NCBI GenBank assembly: GCA_022769185.1
Contig: JALEKG010000008.1
Location: forward strand, 1 to 45,639
DNA from: Dorea sp.
GTDB lineage: Bacteria; Bacillota; Clostridia; Lachnospirales; Lachnospiraceae
Reading direction: 5' to 3'
DNA: 45,639 nucleotides
Shown here: positions 1 through 8,807 of the stretch, one piece after another
Layout of the letters: every line of letters starts with the position of its first letter
How positions within the stretch are numbered: the first letter of the stretch is position 1
Translations under genes and position numbers: made by a program
Notes under the pieces: model-generated
Seen by the model: only the letters and a program-made list of their open reading frames with translations
What the model was told of the DNA's origin: nothing
Databases searched by the model: none

Positions 1-265
1 ATCCGAAGTTTGAAACCTTTAATTGCCTGAAAAAGTATTAAATTGTCATAGTTCATTTATGGGCTTATTAAAGTACGCCCTACATCTGATGATTTATGTC
101 AATTCAGAAACCATTCTGAATAATGACCGTTTTTTCTCTCCTTATATGAGGAAAGTTATCCACATCATAGAAAAAAACATTTAACAATTACCTATTATAT
201 TTACCTGTCATTTTCTTTCACAGCAATCATTATCTTATCATGCGACACCTTTTTTGACAACGGGT
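1..265. other. Intergenic stretch downstream of holA
   Basis: This AT-rich stretch lies beyond the stop of holA, which reads leftward. I see no credible coding frame, tRNA or ribosome site in it. A short GGGC/GCCC dyad near 60-80 has no T-tract, so I do not call it a terminator. The left edge may hold the end of a neighbouring transcription unit that lies outside the window. Confidence 0.4.
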
Positions 266-1243
266 TTAGGTACTGTATTTCACAATAAAAAGTTCCACAC
301 TCATGACATCGTTCAGGCGTCCTGTTTTGACCAATTCTTCCGTGTCTAAAGCATCCTCCAGAATTCTTCTCAATTCCTGTTTTGAAAAAGTACGGGACTG
401 CTGCATATATTTCCCGGCTACAAACGGATGAAGTCCTACCGTCTTTGCAATCTGTGATTTATCATATCTTTTTTCTGCCAGATCCTTTACTTCCATTAAC
501 AGCTTAAACTGACGGGCAAGCAGGTATAAGATCCGCATCGGTGGTTCTTTCAATGCCAGAAGATCATAATAATAATCCAATGCTTTTTTCTGCTGCTTTG
601 CAGCAACAGCTTCTACCATATCAAAGATCTGGTTCGTAATCTGTGTCGTACAGATTTCTTCCACATCCTGGACAGTAATCTCTTCTTTGCCCAATGTATA
701 GGAAAAAAGCTTTTCCATCTCTTTTTCCAGATTTTCCATATCAGTCCCTGCCCGAGAAATCAGATATCTGGCCGTTGTTTCCTTAATCTGCCGTCCTTCT
801 TTTTTTACATTTCCGGCGATCCAGTAAAGCAGCGTCTTCTCATCCTGACGGGCCATTTCCACAATACGACCTTTGTCCTTAACGGCTTTATACAGCCTGT
901 TCCGTTTATCCACTTCATTTTCCACAAACAAAAAACAAGCCGTTACCGGCATCGTTTTAATATAATCTGCCAGTTCTGGTACTGCGTTTTTAAAATAGCC
1001 GGAATTTTCTACAACAATCAGGCGACGCTCTGCAAAAAACGGCATCGTCTCTGCAAGATCGATCAACTCTCCAGGGTTGATTCCCTTTCCTTCATAATAG
1101 GCATAATTTACAGTATCCCCTTCTGGAAGCATCGCCTTCGTCAATCTGTCCTTATACTGTTTTTTCAGATAGGCCTCCTCCCCATATAGAAGGTAGGCCT
1201 GTTTGAAATTTCCCGTCTTAATATCTTCATTTAAATTTTTCAT
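266..1243 (-). CDS. holA: DNA polymerase III subunit delta
   Basis: This 325-residue protein is the delta subunit of the clamp loader, which opens the beta sliding clamp during chromosome replication in the cytoplasm. The N-terminal YLLYGEEAYL segment (about residues 17-26) stands at the degenerate P-loop position of the delta family, and the length is normal for HolA. The middle carries the helical lid region and the C-terminal third the collar region, with the typical LLARQFKLLMEVKDL helix. It is the last gene of the minus-strand comEA-to-holA run. Its ATG follows the stop of the FMN dehydrogenase directly, with no gap and no clear Shine-Dalgarno, so translation is probably coupled. holA close to comEC is a common Firmicutes arrangement, which supports the call. 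Confidence 0.93.
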   Translation of the reverse strand: MKNLNEDIKTGNFKQAYLLYGEEAYLKKQYKDRLTKAMLPEGDTVNYAYYEGKGINPGELIDLAETMPFFAERRLIVVENSGYFKNAVPELADYIKTMPVTACFLFVENEVDKRNRLYKAVKDKGRIVEMARQDEKTLLYWIAGNVKKEGRQIKETTARYLISRAGTDMENLEKEMEKLFSYTLGKEEITVQDVEEICTTQITNQIFDMVEAVAAKQQKKALDYYYDLLALKEPPMRILYLLARQFKLLMEVKDLAEKRYDKSQIAKTVGLHPFVAGKYMQQSRTFSKQELRRILEDALDTEELVKTGRLNDVMSVELFIVKYST

Positions 1244-2260
1244 TTAATTTCTGACCATATCTCTAGAAATATCCTCCAGGGAATGAGCTCCACACATTGC
1301 CATGGTATCTCTCAACTCTGCTGCAAGCTTTGCAGTATAAGCTTCTACTCCTTCCACTGCTCCTCCGTATACTGCCGTCACATATGGACGTCCGATCAGG
1401 ACTGCATCTGCACCCAATGCCAGTGCTTTGAAGATATCCACTCCAGAACGAATCCCTCCATCAACAAGAATCTTCATATCAGCTCCCACTGCATCTACGA
1501 TTTCTTCTAATACTTCTGCAGTTGCCGGACACTGATCCAGGACACGTCCACCATGATTCGATACTACGATGGCAGATGCTCCCGCTTCTTTTGCCTTTAA
1601 TGCGCCCTTTACTGTCATAATTCCTTTGATAATAAATGGTACTCCTGCTTCTTTTACAATTTCCTGCAATTCTGCTACAGATTTGCTACCTGCCGGAGGT
1701 GTCAGATTCTGAAGAAACGGAAGTCCTGCGGCATCAATATCCATTGCTACAGCAAAAGAGCCGCACTCTTTGATCATAGCAAGTTTTTCTTTTAACGTCA
1801 CAATATCCCATGGTTTAACCGTTGGAATCCCCTTTCCATTTTTTTGTTTGATTGCTTTTGTAGCGGCCACCATCACTGCCGGATTGGTTCCATCCCCAGT
1901 AAATGCAGCAATCCCCGAGTCCGCACAGGCTGATACAAGAATATCGTTATACTGAAGATCGTCATATTTGTCACCATAATGAAGCTTCATTGCTCCGATT
2001 GGAGCCGCAAAGACCGGATATTTAAACGTCTGTCCAAATAGCTCCAGTGTAGTATCAACCGGTTTATTTTCACAGATTGTATCCATATTTACACATAATT
2101 CCTGCCATTTATCATAATTGCGGATTGCTACTGTTCCGCTTCCTTTCGCTCCAGGTCCCGGCATTTTATTACTGCAGGCTCTTCCATTGCAGACCGGACA
2201 TGCCTTGCAATGTTCTCCCATACATGTTTTTGCATTCTGTAATACTTCTTCGTACGTCAT
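1244..2260 (-). CDS. FMN-dependent alpha-hydroxy-acid dehydrogenase family protein with N-terminal Cys cluster
   Basis: The 338-residue protein has the FMN-binding TIM barrel of the lactate/glycolate oxidase family. The signature SNHGGRVLDQ holds the catalytic His and Arg, and the C-terminal phosphate-binding segments ILVDGGIRSG and GADAVLIGRP are clear. The substrate cannot be read from sequence; a 2-hydroxy acid such as lactate is the family expectation. Ahead of the barrel lies a cluster of five cysteines (residues 13, 18, 21, 24 and 29) that classical oxidases lack. It could bind an Fe-S cluster or zinc, which would suggest electron transfer to a carrier rather than to oxygen, as fits an anaerobe. 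It sits between comEC (62 bases upstream) and holA (directly abutting) in the same run. Its own ribosome site is a modest GAGG. Confidence 0.82.
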   Translation of the reverse strand: MTYEEVLQNAKTCMGEHCKACPVCNGRACSNKMPGPGAKGSGTVAIRNYDKWQELCVNMDTICENKPVDTTLELFGQTFKYPVFAAPIGAMKLHYGDKYDDLQYNDILVSACADSGIAAFTGDGTNPAVMVAATKAIKQKNGKGIPTVKPWDIVTLKEKLAMIKECGSFAVAMDIDAAGLPFLQNLTPPAGSKSVAELQEIVKEAGVPFIIKGIMTVKGALKAKEAGASAIVVSNHGGRVLDQCPATAEVLEEIVDAVGADMKILVDGGIRSGVDIFKALALGADAVLIGRPYVTAVYGGAVEGVEAYTAKLAAELRDTMAMCGAHSLEDISRDMVRN

Positions 2261-2322
2261 TTCTTCTATTTCCTCTTTTCTTATATTTAGAATAAACTCC
2301 TTCTAAAAGTATACTGAATTTT

Positions 2323-4545
2323 TCAATTGAATTCAACTGTCATGATATTTTTCTTTACTTTGACAGTGACCGCTCCTGATTCCTGCGTAGAACAGATCCT
2401 ACTATCTGCCTGTTCCAGCCTCTCAACAGTTTCCACATGTGGATGTCCATACCGATTCTTTCGTCCAGCTGATATCAAAGCATATTCCGGAGAAACCAGC
2501 TGCAAGAATTCTTCACTGGAAGAATTTTTAGACCCATGATGTGCAACCTTTAGTACTTCCCACTCAGTATCTACATACTGTTCCTGTATAATCTGCATCA
2601 GTTTTTCTTCTCCTTCCGTTTCCACATCACCAGTAAACAACATATCAAATCCTCCATACTGAAGGCAAAGCACCATAGATGCTGCATTACCTGGTTCTAT
2701 AGTTCCTTCTTTCTCCGGCTGGAGACAGGTCAGGCTCATCTCCTGCTCTTTTATCTTCTGCCCCGGCTCCATCACCGCCACACAGATTCCGGCTTTTTCT
2801 GCCTTTCGTGCAAGACTGTATAAAGACTCATCCCACTTCTCCCGTACTGGCAGTACCAGCGTATCAATCTTTATTCCCAGTTTTTCTCGCTCCATCAGCT
2901 CTTCCACCCCATTCATGTGATCACTGTCACCATGGGAAATAAAAACATAATCCAGTTTCCCTACTCCCTGAGATTTTAAAAATGGTTCTATCCGATATCT
3001 TCCCACATTAGTCACATCACTGCTTCCCCCATCGATCAGATAAGTACCTCCGGATGGTCCTCTGATAAAAAGGCCATCCCCCTGTCCCACATCCAGCATA
3101 GTAATTCTTAATGTTCCCACATCTCCAAATCGATGAATTAAAATTCCGATACCAAGAATCATAAGAAACATTGCTTCTATCAAAACTCTTTTCCTGCCGT
3201 TGCCTGATTTCAATTTTACATTTTTTTGTTTCATCCTTTGAATTTTTATCATTACAATTATCACGGCCAATAACAGATAATACACTACAATCTGCCATAA
3301 CTCTGGCCGTCCGATCACCATTCTTGCACCCGGAAAACAAATGGTGATCGAGCTGCTTTTTTCGTATAGATCCAAAATCATTCCACATATTTTAAATATT
3401 ATTTCCTGTCCTGGCAGCATCAGCCCATACAGAATACTTCCCATCATTCCCAGGAAAAGAAGTATCGACATCAGTGGAATAACATATAGATTTAATAAAA
3501 CAGAATATACCGGAATCTCAAAAAAATAATATAATATCACGGGTAGCAGAACAATTTGAATGCTGATGCTGCCCCATAACGATTGCATCGGAAGATCCTG
3601 AAAAACCGGGAACACAAATTCAATTGCCAGACATGCACCAAAAGACATCCAAAAACCACCATCCATCAGATAAAGAGGCCTCCAGCACAACACTATAACT
3701 CCAGCAGATGCAATTGCCGTCTTATTGTCATAATGAGATCCTGTCATATCTGCACCCGTTCGGAACAGAAACATCACGAAGGAACGGACTACCGATACTG
3801 ACCACCCGACCATCATAATATACATTCCCAAAAACAGAATACCTCCAGTCCCTGCCACCAGATAGGAACCGGTCAGCTTACGCAATATCCGATAAATTCC
3901 AAGTCCGATCAACGACAAATGAAGACCAGAAATAGCCAGTATATGTCCGATTCCATTCGCCTGATACAAATCTTTCACGTCCTGATCCATTCCATTTTTA
4001 TCTCCCAGCATGATCGTACTGAGTGTAGCGCCTTTCCGTTCTCCCAACACTTTCGTCAGAATCTCTTTCCAGCTCACCTGTAAATGTTTTAATGCATCCC
4101 TGTATTTCCAACAGGAACTATCTGATACCTGTATTCCAGATGCCCATACCATTCCGTGAATATTCTGCCGCCTGTAATATTGTTTCTGATCAAAATTTCC
4201 TGGATTTCTGGCAGTATCAAAAAACATTGCCTCTCCATGCGCTGTAATTTCATTTCCTATATGTAATTCTAAATTGGAGTCTGTGTAAATAAGAATATTA
4301 GATTCCTGAAAAGAATGATTTTCAGATTGTATAGAATTGTCCTTCAGATATATCGCCCGATAAGTTTCTTTTTGTTCAATCCGATATACTCTGCCACAAA
4401 CCGTGAGAATATCTCCCTCCTGCACATTTCTTTCAAGAGGAGAAAGACGAAGCTCCTTGATGAACTTCTCTCCCCCTCCTTCCACGGCAATAATTATCAT
4501 GGCGAGAACGATCAGGCATACTGTAAAAAGCGGCCTGTTTTTCAA
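2323..4545 (-). CDS. comEC: ComEC/Rec2-type DNA uptake channel protein
   Basis: The 740-residue membrane protein has the complete three-part ComEC layout: an N-terminal soluble DUF4131-like region, a multi-pass competence domain whose core motif GIGHILAISGLHLSLIG is near residue 200, and a C-terminal metallo-beta-lactamase-like domain from about residue 480 (LDVGQGDG, then SHGDSDH). In transformable bacteria ComEC passes single-stranded DNA across the cytoplasmic membrane, and the C-terminal domain is thought to degrade the other strand. The start is a TTG, chosen because it overlaps the GerMN stop by four bases and is preceded by GGAGG at seven bases. Linkage to a comEA-like gene supports the assignment, although a comEA-comEC pair alone does not prove natural competence. 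Confidence 0.93.
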   Translation of the reverse strand: MKNRPLFTVCLIVLAMIIIAVEGGGEKFIKELRLSPLERNVQEGDILTVCGRVYRIEQKETYRAIYLKDNSIQSENHSFQESNILIYTDSNLELHIGNEITAHGEAMFFDTARNPGNFDQKQYYRRQNIHGMVWASGIQVSDSSCWKYRDALKHLQVSWKEILTKVLGERKGATLSTIMLGDKNGMDQDVKDLYQANGIGHILAISGLHLSLIGLGIYRILRKLTGSYLVAGTGGILFLGMYIMMVGWSVSVVRSFVMFLFRTGADMTGSHYDNKTAIASAGVIVLCWRPLYLMDGGFWMSFGACLAIEFVFPVFQDLPMQSLWGSISIQIVLLPVILYYFFEIPVYSVLLNLYVIPLMSILLFLGMMGSILYGLMLPGQEIIFKICGMILDLYEKSSSITICFPGARMVIGRPELWQIVVYYLLLAVIIVMIKIQRMKQKNVKLKSGNGRKRVLIEAMFLMILGIGILIHRFGDVGTLRITMLDVGQGDGLFIRGPSGGTYLIDGGSSDVTNVGRYRIEPFLKSQGVGKLDYVFISHGDSDHMNGVEELMEREKLGIKIDTLVLPVREKWDESLYSLARKAEKAGICVAVMEPGQKIKEQEMSLTCLQPEKEGTIEPGNAASMVLCLQYGGFDMLFTGDVETEGEEKLMQIIQEQYVDTEWEVLKVAHHGSKNSSSEEFLQLVSPEYALISAGRKNRYGHPHVETVERLEQADSRICSTQESGAVTVKVKKNIMTVEFN

Positions 4546-5474
4546 TTACTTTCCTCCTCTACGATTTCCAGGTTTCTGGATAGAGGTTTACTTAGATCCA
4601 CTTTGCCCATATAGTTTATATCCGATTTTCCATTAACAGATATCTGTACTTTACTGGAGCTTCCTCCTTCTACAATCGAATTCACGATTGCATAGATCGT
4701 AAGCTCTGGATCTATTACGTAAGTATTATTTAAAAATCCTTCATCCAGATTCACATAACAGATATGATCTTTTACTGATACTCCCAGTACCTTTGTTTCC
4801 ACTGGAATTACAGACTGACTGCTCCCTGAGGACGGTCCTTTGATCAACTGTTCTACAATCAGTTTTTCCTTTGACATATTGCTGTTGTACCTGACACTGA
4901 CAGATTCTTTCACCAACTTGTCACCTTGCTTATTCGCAAAATACAGATTCAGATCTCCTACCTGATAAGAATGCAGCGAAGACCCTGTGTTCTGTACAAA
5001 ATCTTCTGCACGCATATACCCTACTTCTTTTCCCTGGCTGTCTTTTAATGGTTCATTTCCAATGAAAAAATAGACATAATCCACCCCTGTAACCTGGCCA
5101 AGGCTCTGCACAACCGCCGCTCTCAAAATCACTTCTTCCGTCCGGGACATCTCGCTGTACTGACTGTTAAAATGAATATCCAGTTTTCCATCAGTAAGCT
5201 TCCATTCTTCTATATCTATTTCTCTCGAAAATACACTATGATATTCATCACTGTCTGGTTCTTTTTTTAATGCGCCAATTACGTCTGCTATTTCTTCCTC
5301 CACCGTATCACCTTTAATTTCATACTCTTCCTTAACCAGAGAACTACCAGACGCATTCACATAATAGATACCCGTTCCCGGACCGTTTATTTTTTGTCCT
5401 TTACTGCAGCCGCACAGCAGGAAAATGCATATCAACAGGAGTATTCTAACATGATATTTCTTTTTGCTATCCAT
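4542..5474 (-). CDS. GerMN-domain lipoprotein
   Basis: The protein is 310 residues long. It begins with a lipoprotein signal: a basic start, a hydrophobic stretch, and a lipobox LCGC with the lipidated Cys at about residue 23. The mature part contains two repeats of the GerMN fold, a domain of GerM and of lipoproteins such as LpqB. The segment FFIGNEPLKDSQGKEVGYM closes the first unit, and the second starts at VGDLNLYFANKQGDKLV. The domain is extracytoplasmic and its ligand is not known. The gene lies 17 bases after the histidine kinase and overlaps comEC by four bases, so it may be an accessory to the two-component system, comparable to LpqB next to MtrAB. That parallel is inference. The ribosome site is GGGAGAG. 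Confidence 0.82.
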   Translation of the reverse strand: MDSKKKYHVRILLLICIFLLCGCSKGQKINGPGTGIYYVNASGSSLVKEEYEIKGDTVEEEIADVIGALKKEPDSDEYHSVFSREIDIEEWKLTDGKLDIHFNSQYSEMSRTEEVILRAAVVQSLGQVTGVDYVYFFIGNEPLKDSQGKEVGYMRAEDFVQNTGSSLHSYQVGDLNLYFANKQGDKLVKESVSVRYNSNMSKEKLIVEQLIKGPSSGSSQSVIPVETKVLGVSVKDHICYVNLDEGFLNNTYVIDPELTIYAIVNSIVEGGSSSKVQISVNGKSDINYMGKVDLSKPLSRNLEIVEEESN

Positions 5475-5491
5475 ACCGCTCTCCCTTCTGC

Positions 5492-6979
5492 CTATGACAC
5501 ATATGTCAAAGGAATCCGAATGGTAAATGTGGTTCCTTCTTCAGGCTGACTGAATACTTTAATTGCCCCACGATGCATGACCACTGCACTTCTTGCGATT
5601 GCAAGCCCGAGTCCTGTCCCGCCGATTTCTCTTGAATGAGACTTGTCCACACGGTAAAATCTTTCAAAGATATGCTCTATCGAGTCCTCCGGTATGCCGA
5701 TTCCAGAATCTGCCACTTCAATATAACAGTTCTTATGGTCTGCATTCAGAGACACATGCACCCAGCCATTTTCTTTATTATATTTAATCGCATTTTCCAC
5801 CAGATTTGATATTGCAAGTGAAAGCTTCGTCTCATCCACCTCTGCAGTCACTGGTCGGAAACTCTCAAATATCACTTCTATATTCCTCGTTGCTGCAATC
5901 GGTCTGAGTCTTTTCAAAATTCGTTCCACAAGCTCATTCATATTCTCGGTCTTGATATTCATTGTATTGGCCGTATTCGCCGTTTTATCCATCTTTACAA
6001 GAGATAACAGATCATTGATAATCTTACTTTCCCGTTCAATTTCCTCTGACATGTCTCTCATAAATTCCTGATAAAGTTCCACCGGGACATTTTCCTCGGA
6101 CAAAAGAGAATCTGCCAGGACTTTCATAGATGTAATAGGCGTTTTCAGTTCATGCGAGACATTCGATACAAACTCATTTCTCGAGTCATCCAGTGCCTTC
6201 ATTCTCCCTGACATCTTATTAAATGCATCCGATATATCCATTGTCTCTGTATAGGTATTTTCATGAAGATAATCTTCATCATATCCCTCTGTAACCGCAG
6301 AAATAGATTTTGTAATCCGCTGAAATGGTTTTGTCATCACAAATCCAGCAACAAATGCTCCTAGTATAACAATCAGTCCTACAACAACCAGCACAACATT
6401 CGCCTTACTATTAAGAACTGACAAATTTCCAATAATCGAATCTGTCGATACACTGACCAGCATGACTCCGGCAACATCACCATTTGCCGCTCCGGGAATA
6501 GGAGATGTTACTTCAATATATCGATTTTTCTCATCATACTGACTGGTTCCTTTCCCCCCAAAGCATTGGATTACATCCTCAGATACAATGGTTTTACCTA
6601 CATCCATGTCATATGTGTCTACTTCAATCCGGAAATCTCTGTCTATGACCATTACACGGCCATTATAGATATTAGACAGCTGAATCAGTTCCGTTCTGAT
6701 GACATCTGAAGTACTGCCAGTCGAATATCCGGAATTGCCCAGCTGGTTACAAAGAATGGTACATTGATTCTGTATCTCGGCAGTCCGTACCTCTACTGCC
6801 CGTTTCTCATAACTATTTAAAATCACCGTTTTCATGCACATCATCGGAACGATTCCTGCCAGAAGAACCAGCAGGATTATCCGAAAACGCAGGCTCTTAA
6901 ATATATTACGCCTGAAATATTTTTTAACCCCTGAAATAATAACCAACGCCCCATTTCGTATAGACATATTTTGGATCAC
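5492..6979 (-). CDS. Membrane sensor histidine kinase
   Basis: The 495-residue kinase has one transmembrane helix near residues 33-50, an extracytoplasmic sensor region of about 140 residues, a second helix near 193-214, a HAMP linker, a HisKA domain with the phosphoacceptor His near residue 276 (SHELKTP), and a HATPase_c domain (NLVENAIKYN N-box, DSGIGIPEDS G1 box, GGTGLGLAIA G2 box). It should phosphorylate the response regulator encoded just upstream. The open frame overlaps the regulator by 56 bases and its first codon is a GTG with no good ribosome site, so the true start may lie somewhat downstream. No PAS domain is apparent, unlike WalK or PhoR. The signal is unknown. Confidence 0.9.
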   Translation of the reverse strand: MIQNMSIRNGALVIISGVKKYFRRNIFKSLRFRIILLVLLAGIVPMMCMKTVILNSYEKRAVEVRTAEIQNQCTILCNQLGNSGYSTGSTSDVIRTELIQLSNIYNGRVMVIDRDFRIEVDTYDMDVGKTIVSEDVIQCFGGKGTSQYDEKNRYIEVTSPIPGAANGDVAGVMLVSVSTDSIIGNLSVLNSKANVVLVVVGLIVILGAFVAGFVMTKPFQRITKSISAVTEGYDEDYLHENTYTETMDISDAFNKMSGRMKALDDSRNEFVSNVSHELKTPITSMKVLADSLLSEENVPVELYQEFMRDMSEEIERESKIINDLLSLVKMDKTANTANTMNIKTENMNELVERILKRLRPIAATRNIEVIFESFRPVTAEVDETKLSLAISNLVENAIKYNKENGWVHVSLNADHKNCYIEVADSGIGIPEDSIEHIFERFYRVDKSHSREIGGTGLGLAIARSAVVMHRGAIKVFSQPEEGTTFTIRIPLTYVS

Positions 6980-7613
6980 TCGGATTCGTTTCTATCTTTT
7001 CTCTTAAACGACGAATATGTACATCTACAGTTCTTGCATCACCCGGATATTCATATCCCCATACAATATTCAAAAGGTTCTCCCGGCTGTATACCTTATT
7101 CGGATTCATAGCAAGAAGTTCCAGAAGATCAAACTCCTTAGCCGTCAGATTAATCTCTTTATCCCCAATCATCACACGTCGGCTTTCGCAGTCAATCTTC
7201 ATCTCACCTTTTATAATAACTTTATCATTGCTCTGTCCCTTGTCGCGCTTGCTGGTCCTGCGCATGATTGCTTTAATTCTTGCTTTTACCTCCAGGATAT
7301 TAAAAGGCTTTGTTATGTAATCATCTGCACCATATTCCAGTCCAAGTATTTTATCCATATCATCACCTTTGGCTGTGAGCATAACAATCGGCACATCGGA
7401 ATACTCCCTGATCTGCTGGCATACTTCAAATCCATCATGTTTCGGGAGCATAATATCCAGAAGGATAATATCATATGCATTTTCTTTTGCAAGTTTCAAT
7501 GCCTCCTCGCCATCATAGGCGCAATCCACTTCCATACCATCCTGTTCCAGACTGAATCTTATTCCCTTTACGATCAGTTTTTCATCATCTACAACCAATA
7601 CTCGCTTACCCAT
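6924..7613 (-). CDS. OmpR/PhoB-family response regulator
   Basis: The 229-residue protein has an N-terminal receiver domain with acidic residues at the VVDDE start, the phosphoacceptor Asp53 (LLDIMLP) and the conserved Lys in TKPF. A C-terminal winged-helix DNA-binding domain ends with TVDVHIRRLREKIETNP and WGVGYYF. It pairs with the downstream histidine kinase. The sequence resembles the WalR/PhoP/ResD group, but I cannot tell which regulon it controls. Its position between comEA-like and comEC-like genes is notable. The gene begins with ATG 15 bases after the comEA-like stop, preceded by AGGGAG. Confidence 0.92.
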   Translation of the reverse strand: MGKRVLVVDDEKLIVKGIRFSLEQDGMEVDCAYDGEEALKLAKENAYDIILLDIMLPKHDGFEVCQQIREYSDVPIVMLTAKGDDMDKILGLEYGADDYITKPFNILEVKARIKAIMRRTSKRDKGQSNDKVIIKGEMKIDCESRRVMIGDKEINLTAKEFDLLELLAMNPNKVYSRENLLNIVWGYEYPGDARTVDVHIRRLREKIETNPSDPKYVYTKWGVGYYFRG

Positions 7614-7628
7614 TCTATTACTCCCTTA

Positions 7629-8237
7629 TCAAATTTTAATCTGATCCTTAATTTTGTTAAAAGTGCCTTCCTTAATTCCTTCTACCTGCATCAGCTCATC
7701 AATATTATGGAATTCTCCATGTTCTTCTCTGTAGCGAATGATAGCAGATGCTTTTGTCTCTCCAATACCAGCAAGTGACATGAGCTGTTCCTTAGATGCC
7801 GTATTAATATTAACTTTCCCATCATCGGCAGAGAACTCTGCCATCTGCTGCCCATTGTTCAGACCTGCACCTGAAATTTCCTCTTTTGAAGGTACATAAA
7901 TCTGTTGCCCGTCCTCTATTTTTTCTGCCTGATTCAAAGACTCCCCTGCTGCTCTTTCTGTCATTCCTCCTGCCATTTCAATTGCTTCATACAGACGGCT
8001 TCCTGCCGGAAGCTGGTACACACCTGGAGCGGCCACTTCTCCACAAACATGCACCCAGATTTCTTCCTCATCACTTTGCTCCGCCTCTGACAGATTTTCT
8101 TCTGTCTGTACTTCTTTTATTTCTTTCACTTCTGTTAATTCCGCCTGCTGCTTCTGCATATCTCCGGAACAGCCGTACAGAAAGAGTACGGATACCAGAA
8201 TGAGCATACGTCTCATATTTTCCCTGGTTCTTCTCAT
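7629..8237 (-). CDS. ComEA-like lipoprotein with SLBB and helix-hairpin-helix domains
   Basis: I place the start at 8237 (MRRTREN) because AAGGAGAG precedes it at the right distance; a longer open frame to 8273 has no ribosome site. The product of about 202 residues has a lipoprotein signal ending in LYGC, an acidic linker, an SLBB domain (VHVCGEVAAPGVYQLPAG), and a C-terminal double helix-hairpin-helix domain (VNINTASKEQLMSLAGIGETKA), which binds DNA without sequence specificity. ComEA captures incoming double-stranded DNA at the cell surface and hands it to ComEC. Here the usual transmembrane anchor is replaced by a lipid anchor. It leads the run that contains comEC. Confidence 0.88.
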   Translation of the reverse strand: MRRTRENMRRMLILVSVLFLYGCSGDMQKQQAELTEVKEIKEVQTEENLSEAEQSDEEEIWVHVCGEVAAPGVYQLPAGSRLYEAIEMAGGMTERAAGESLNQAEKIEDGQQIYVPSKEEISGAGLNNGQQMAEFSADDGKVNINTASKEQLMSLAGIGETKASAIIRYREEHGEFHNIDELMQVEGIKEGTFNKIKDQIKI

Positions 8238-8251
8238 GCATAATCTCTCCT

Positions 8252-8273
8252 TTGCAGTCTGTCGACACTGCAA
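8252..8273 (-). promoter_or_regulatory. Hairpin abutting the comEA-like ribosome site
   Basis: A dyad with perfect 7-base arms (TTGCAGT and ACTGCAA) and an 8-base loop lies in the leader of the comEA-like gene. On the minus strand its last bases touch the AAGGAG ribosome site. It could affect translation or be a protein-binding palindrome. No T-tract follows, so it is not an intrinsic terminator. The role is inference. Confidence 0.35.
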
Positions 8274-8306
8274 ATATCCCGCTTATGCCTAGTTAAATTT
8301 ATTGTA

Positions 8307-8738
8307 CTATTTCCACTGAAAAATTGCAACACCAAGAAGTGCAATCACCATTCCGACCACCTTACGCCATTCCAGTGGTTCTTTTTCTACTCCGAAAAGC
8401 CCCAGGAGTTCAATCACATAGGATACGATCAATTGTGCAATCACAATGAGAAGCGTTGCCTTTGCCGGTCCTAAAAGTTCCATGCCTTTGATCACCGTCC
8501 AGGTAATTCCCGCACCGATCACACCTCCAAGCAATACATATTTCGGTTCCACTTTTGCCAGTGATGCAATACTATCCCTTCCTGCAATCATCCATACTAC
8601 CAAGCACAGCATAAAAGCACTGAACTGCACCCACGCATTGCTGACCCACATCCCAGTTGTCTTTGTAACCTGTGTATTAAATACTCCCTGGACACTCATC
8701 AATGCTCCGGATAACAATGCAATCAAAAAACCAATCAT
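8307..8738 (-). CDS. YdcZ-type (DMT superfamily) small membrane transporter
   Basis: This 143-residue, very hydrophobic protein matches the YdcZ/DUF606 family of half-size drug/metabolite transporters. It has four to five predicted membrane segments, an N-terminal LIALLSGALMSVQGVFNTQV motif, GGVIGAGITW in the middle, and a closing GMVIALLGVAIFQWK. Members probably act as dimers; substrates are mostly unknown. The start has a strong AGGAGG site. It follows argD by 69 bases on the same strand and could be carried on the arginine transcript, but I see no reason to link it functionally to arginine. Confidence 0.82.
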   Translation of the reverse strand: MIGFLIALLSGALMSVQGVFNTQVTKTTGMWVSNAWVQFSAFMLCLVVWMIAGRDSIASLAKVEPKYVLLGGVIGAGITWTVIKGMELLGPAKATLLIVIAQLIVSYVIELLGLFGVEKEPLEWRKVVGMVIALLGVAIFQWK

Positions 8739-8807
8739 GATTCCTACCTCCTACATTCCTGTAAATAGTATATCCAACGATTGGTTTTTTATGTCCCTGC
8801 TTTGGGA

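Noticed and set aside
1-265. A small RNA or terminator at the left edge
   Set aside because: The weak GGGC/GCCC dyad lacks a T-tract and nothing else supports a transcript.
5492-7613. Assignment of the two-component pair as WalRK
   Set aside because: The kinase has no PAS domain and the yyc/wal neighbours are absent, so only a general OmpR-class label is justified.
7017-7778. A 253-codon plus-strand frame over the response regulator and comEA-like gene
   Set aside because: It is antisense to two well-supported genes, Ser/Ile/His-rich, and has no family features.
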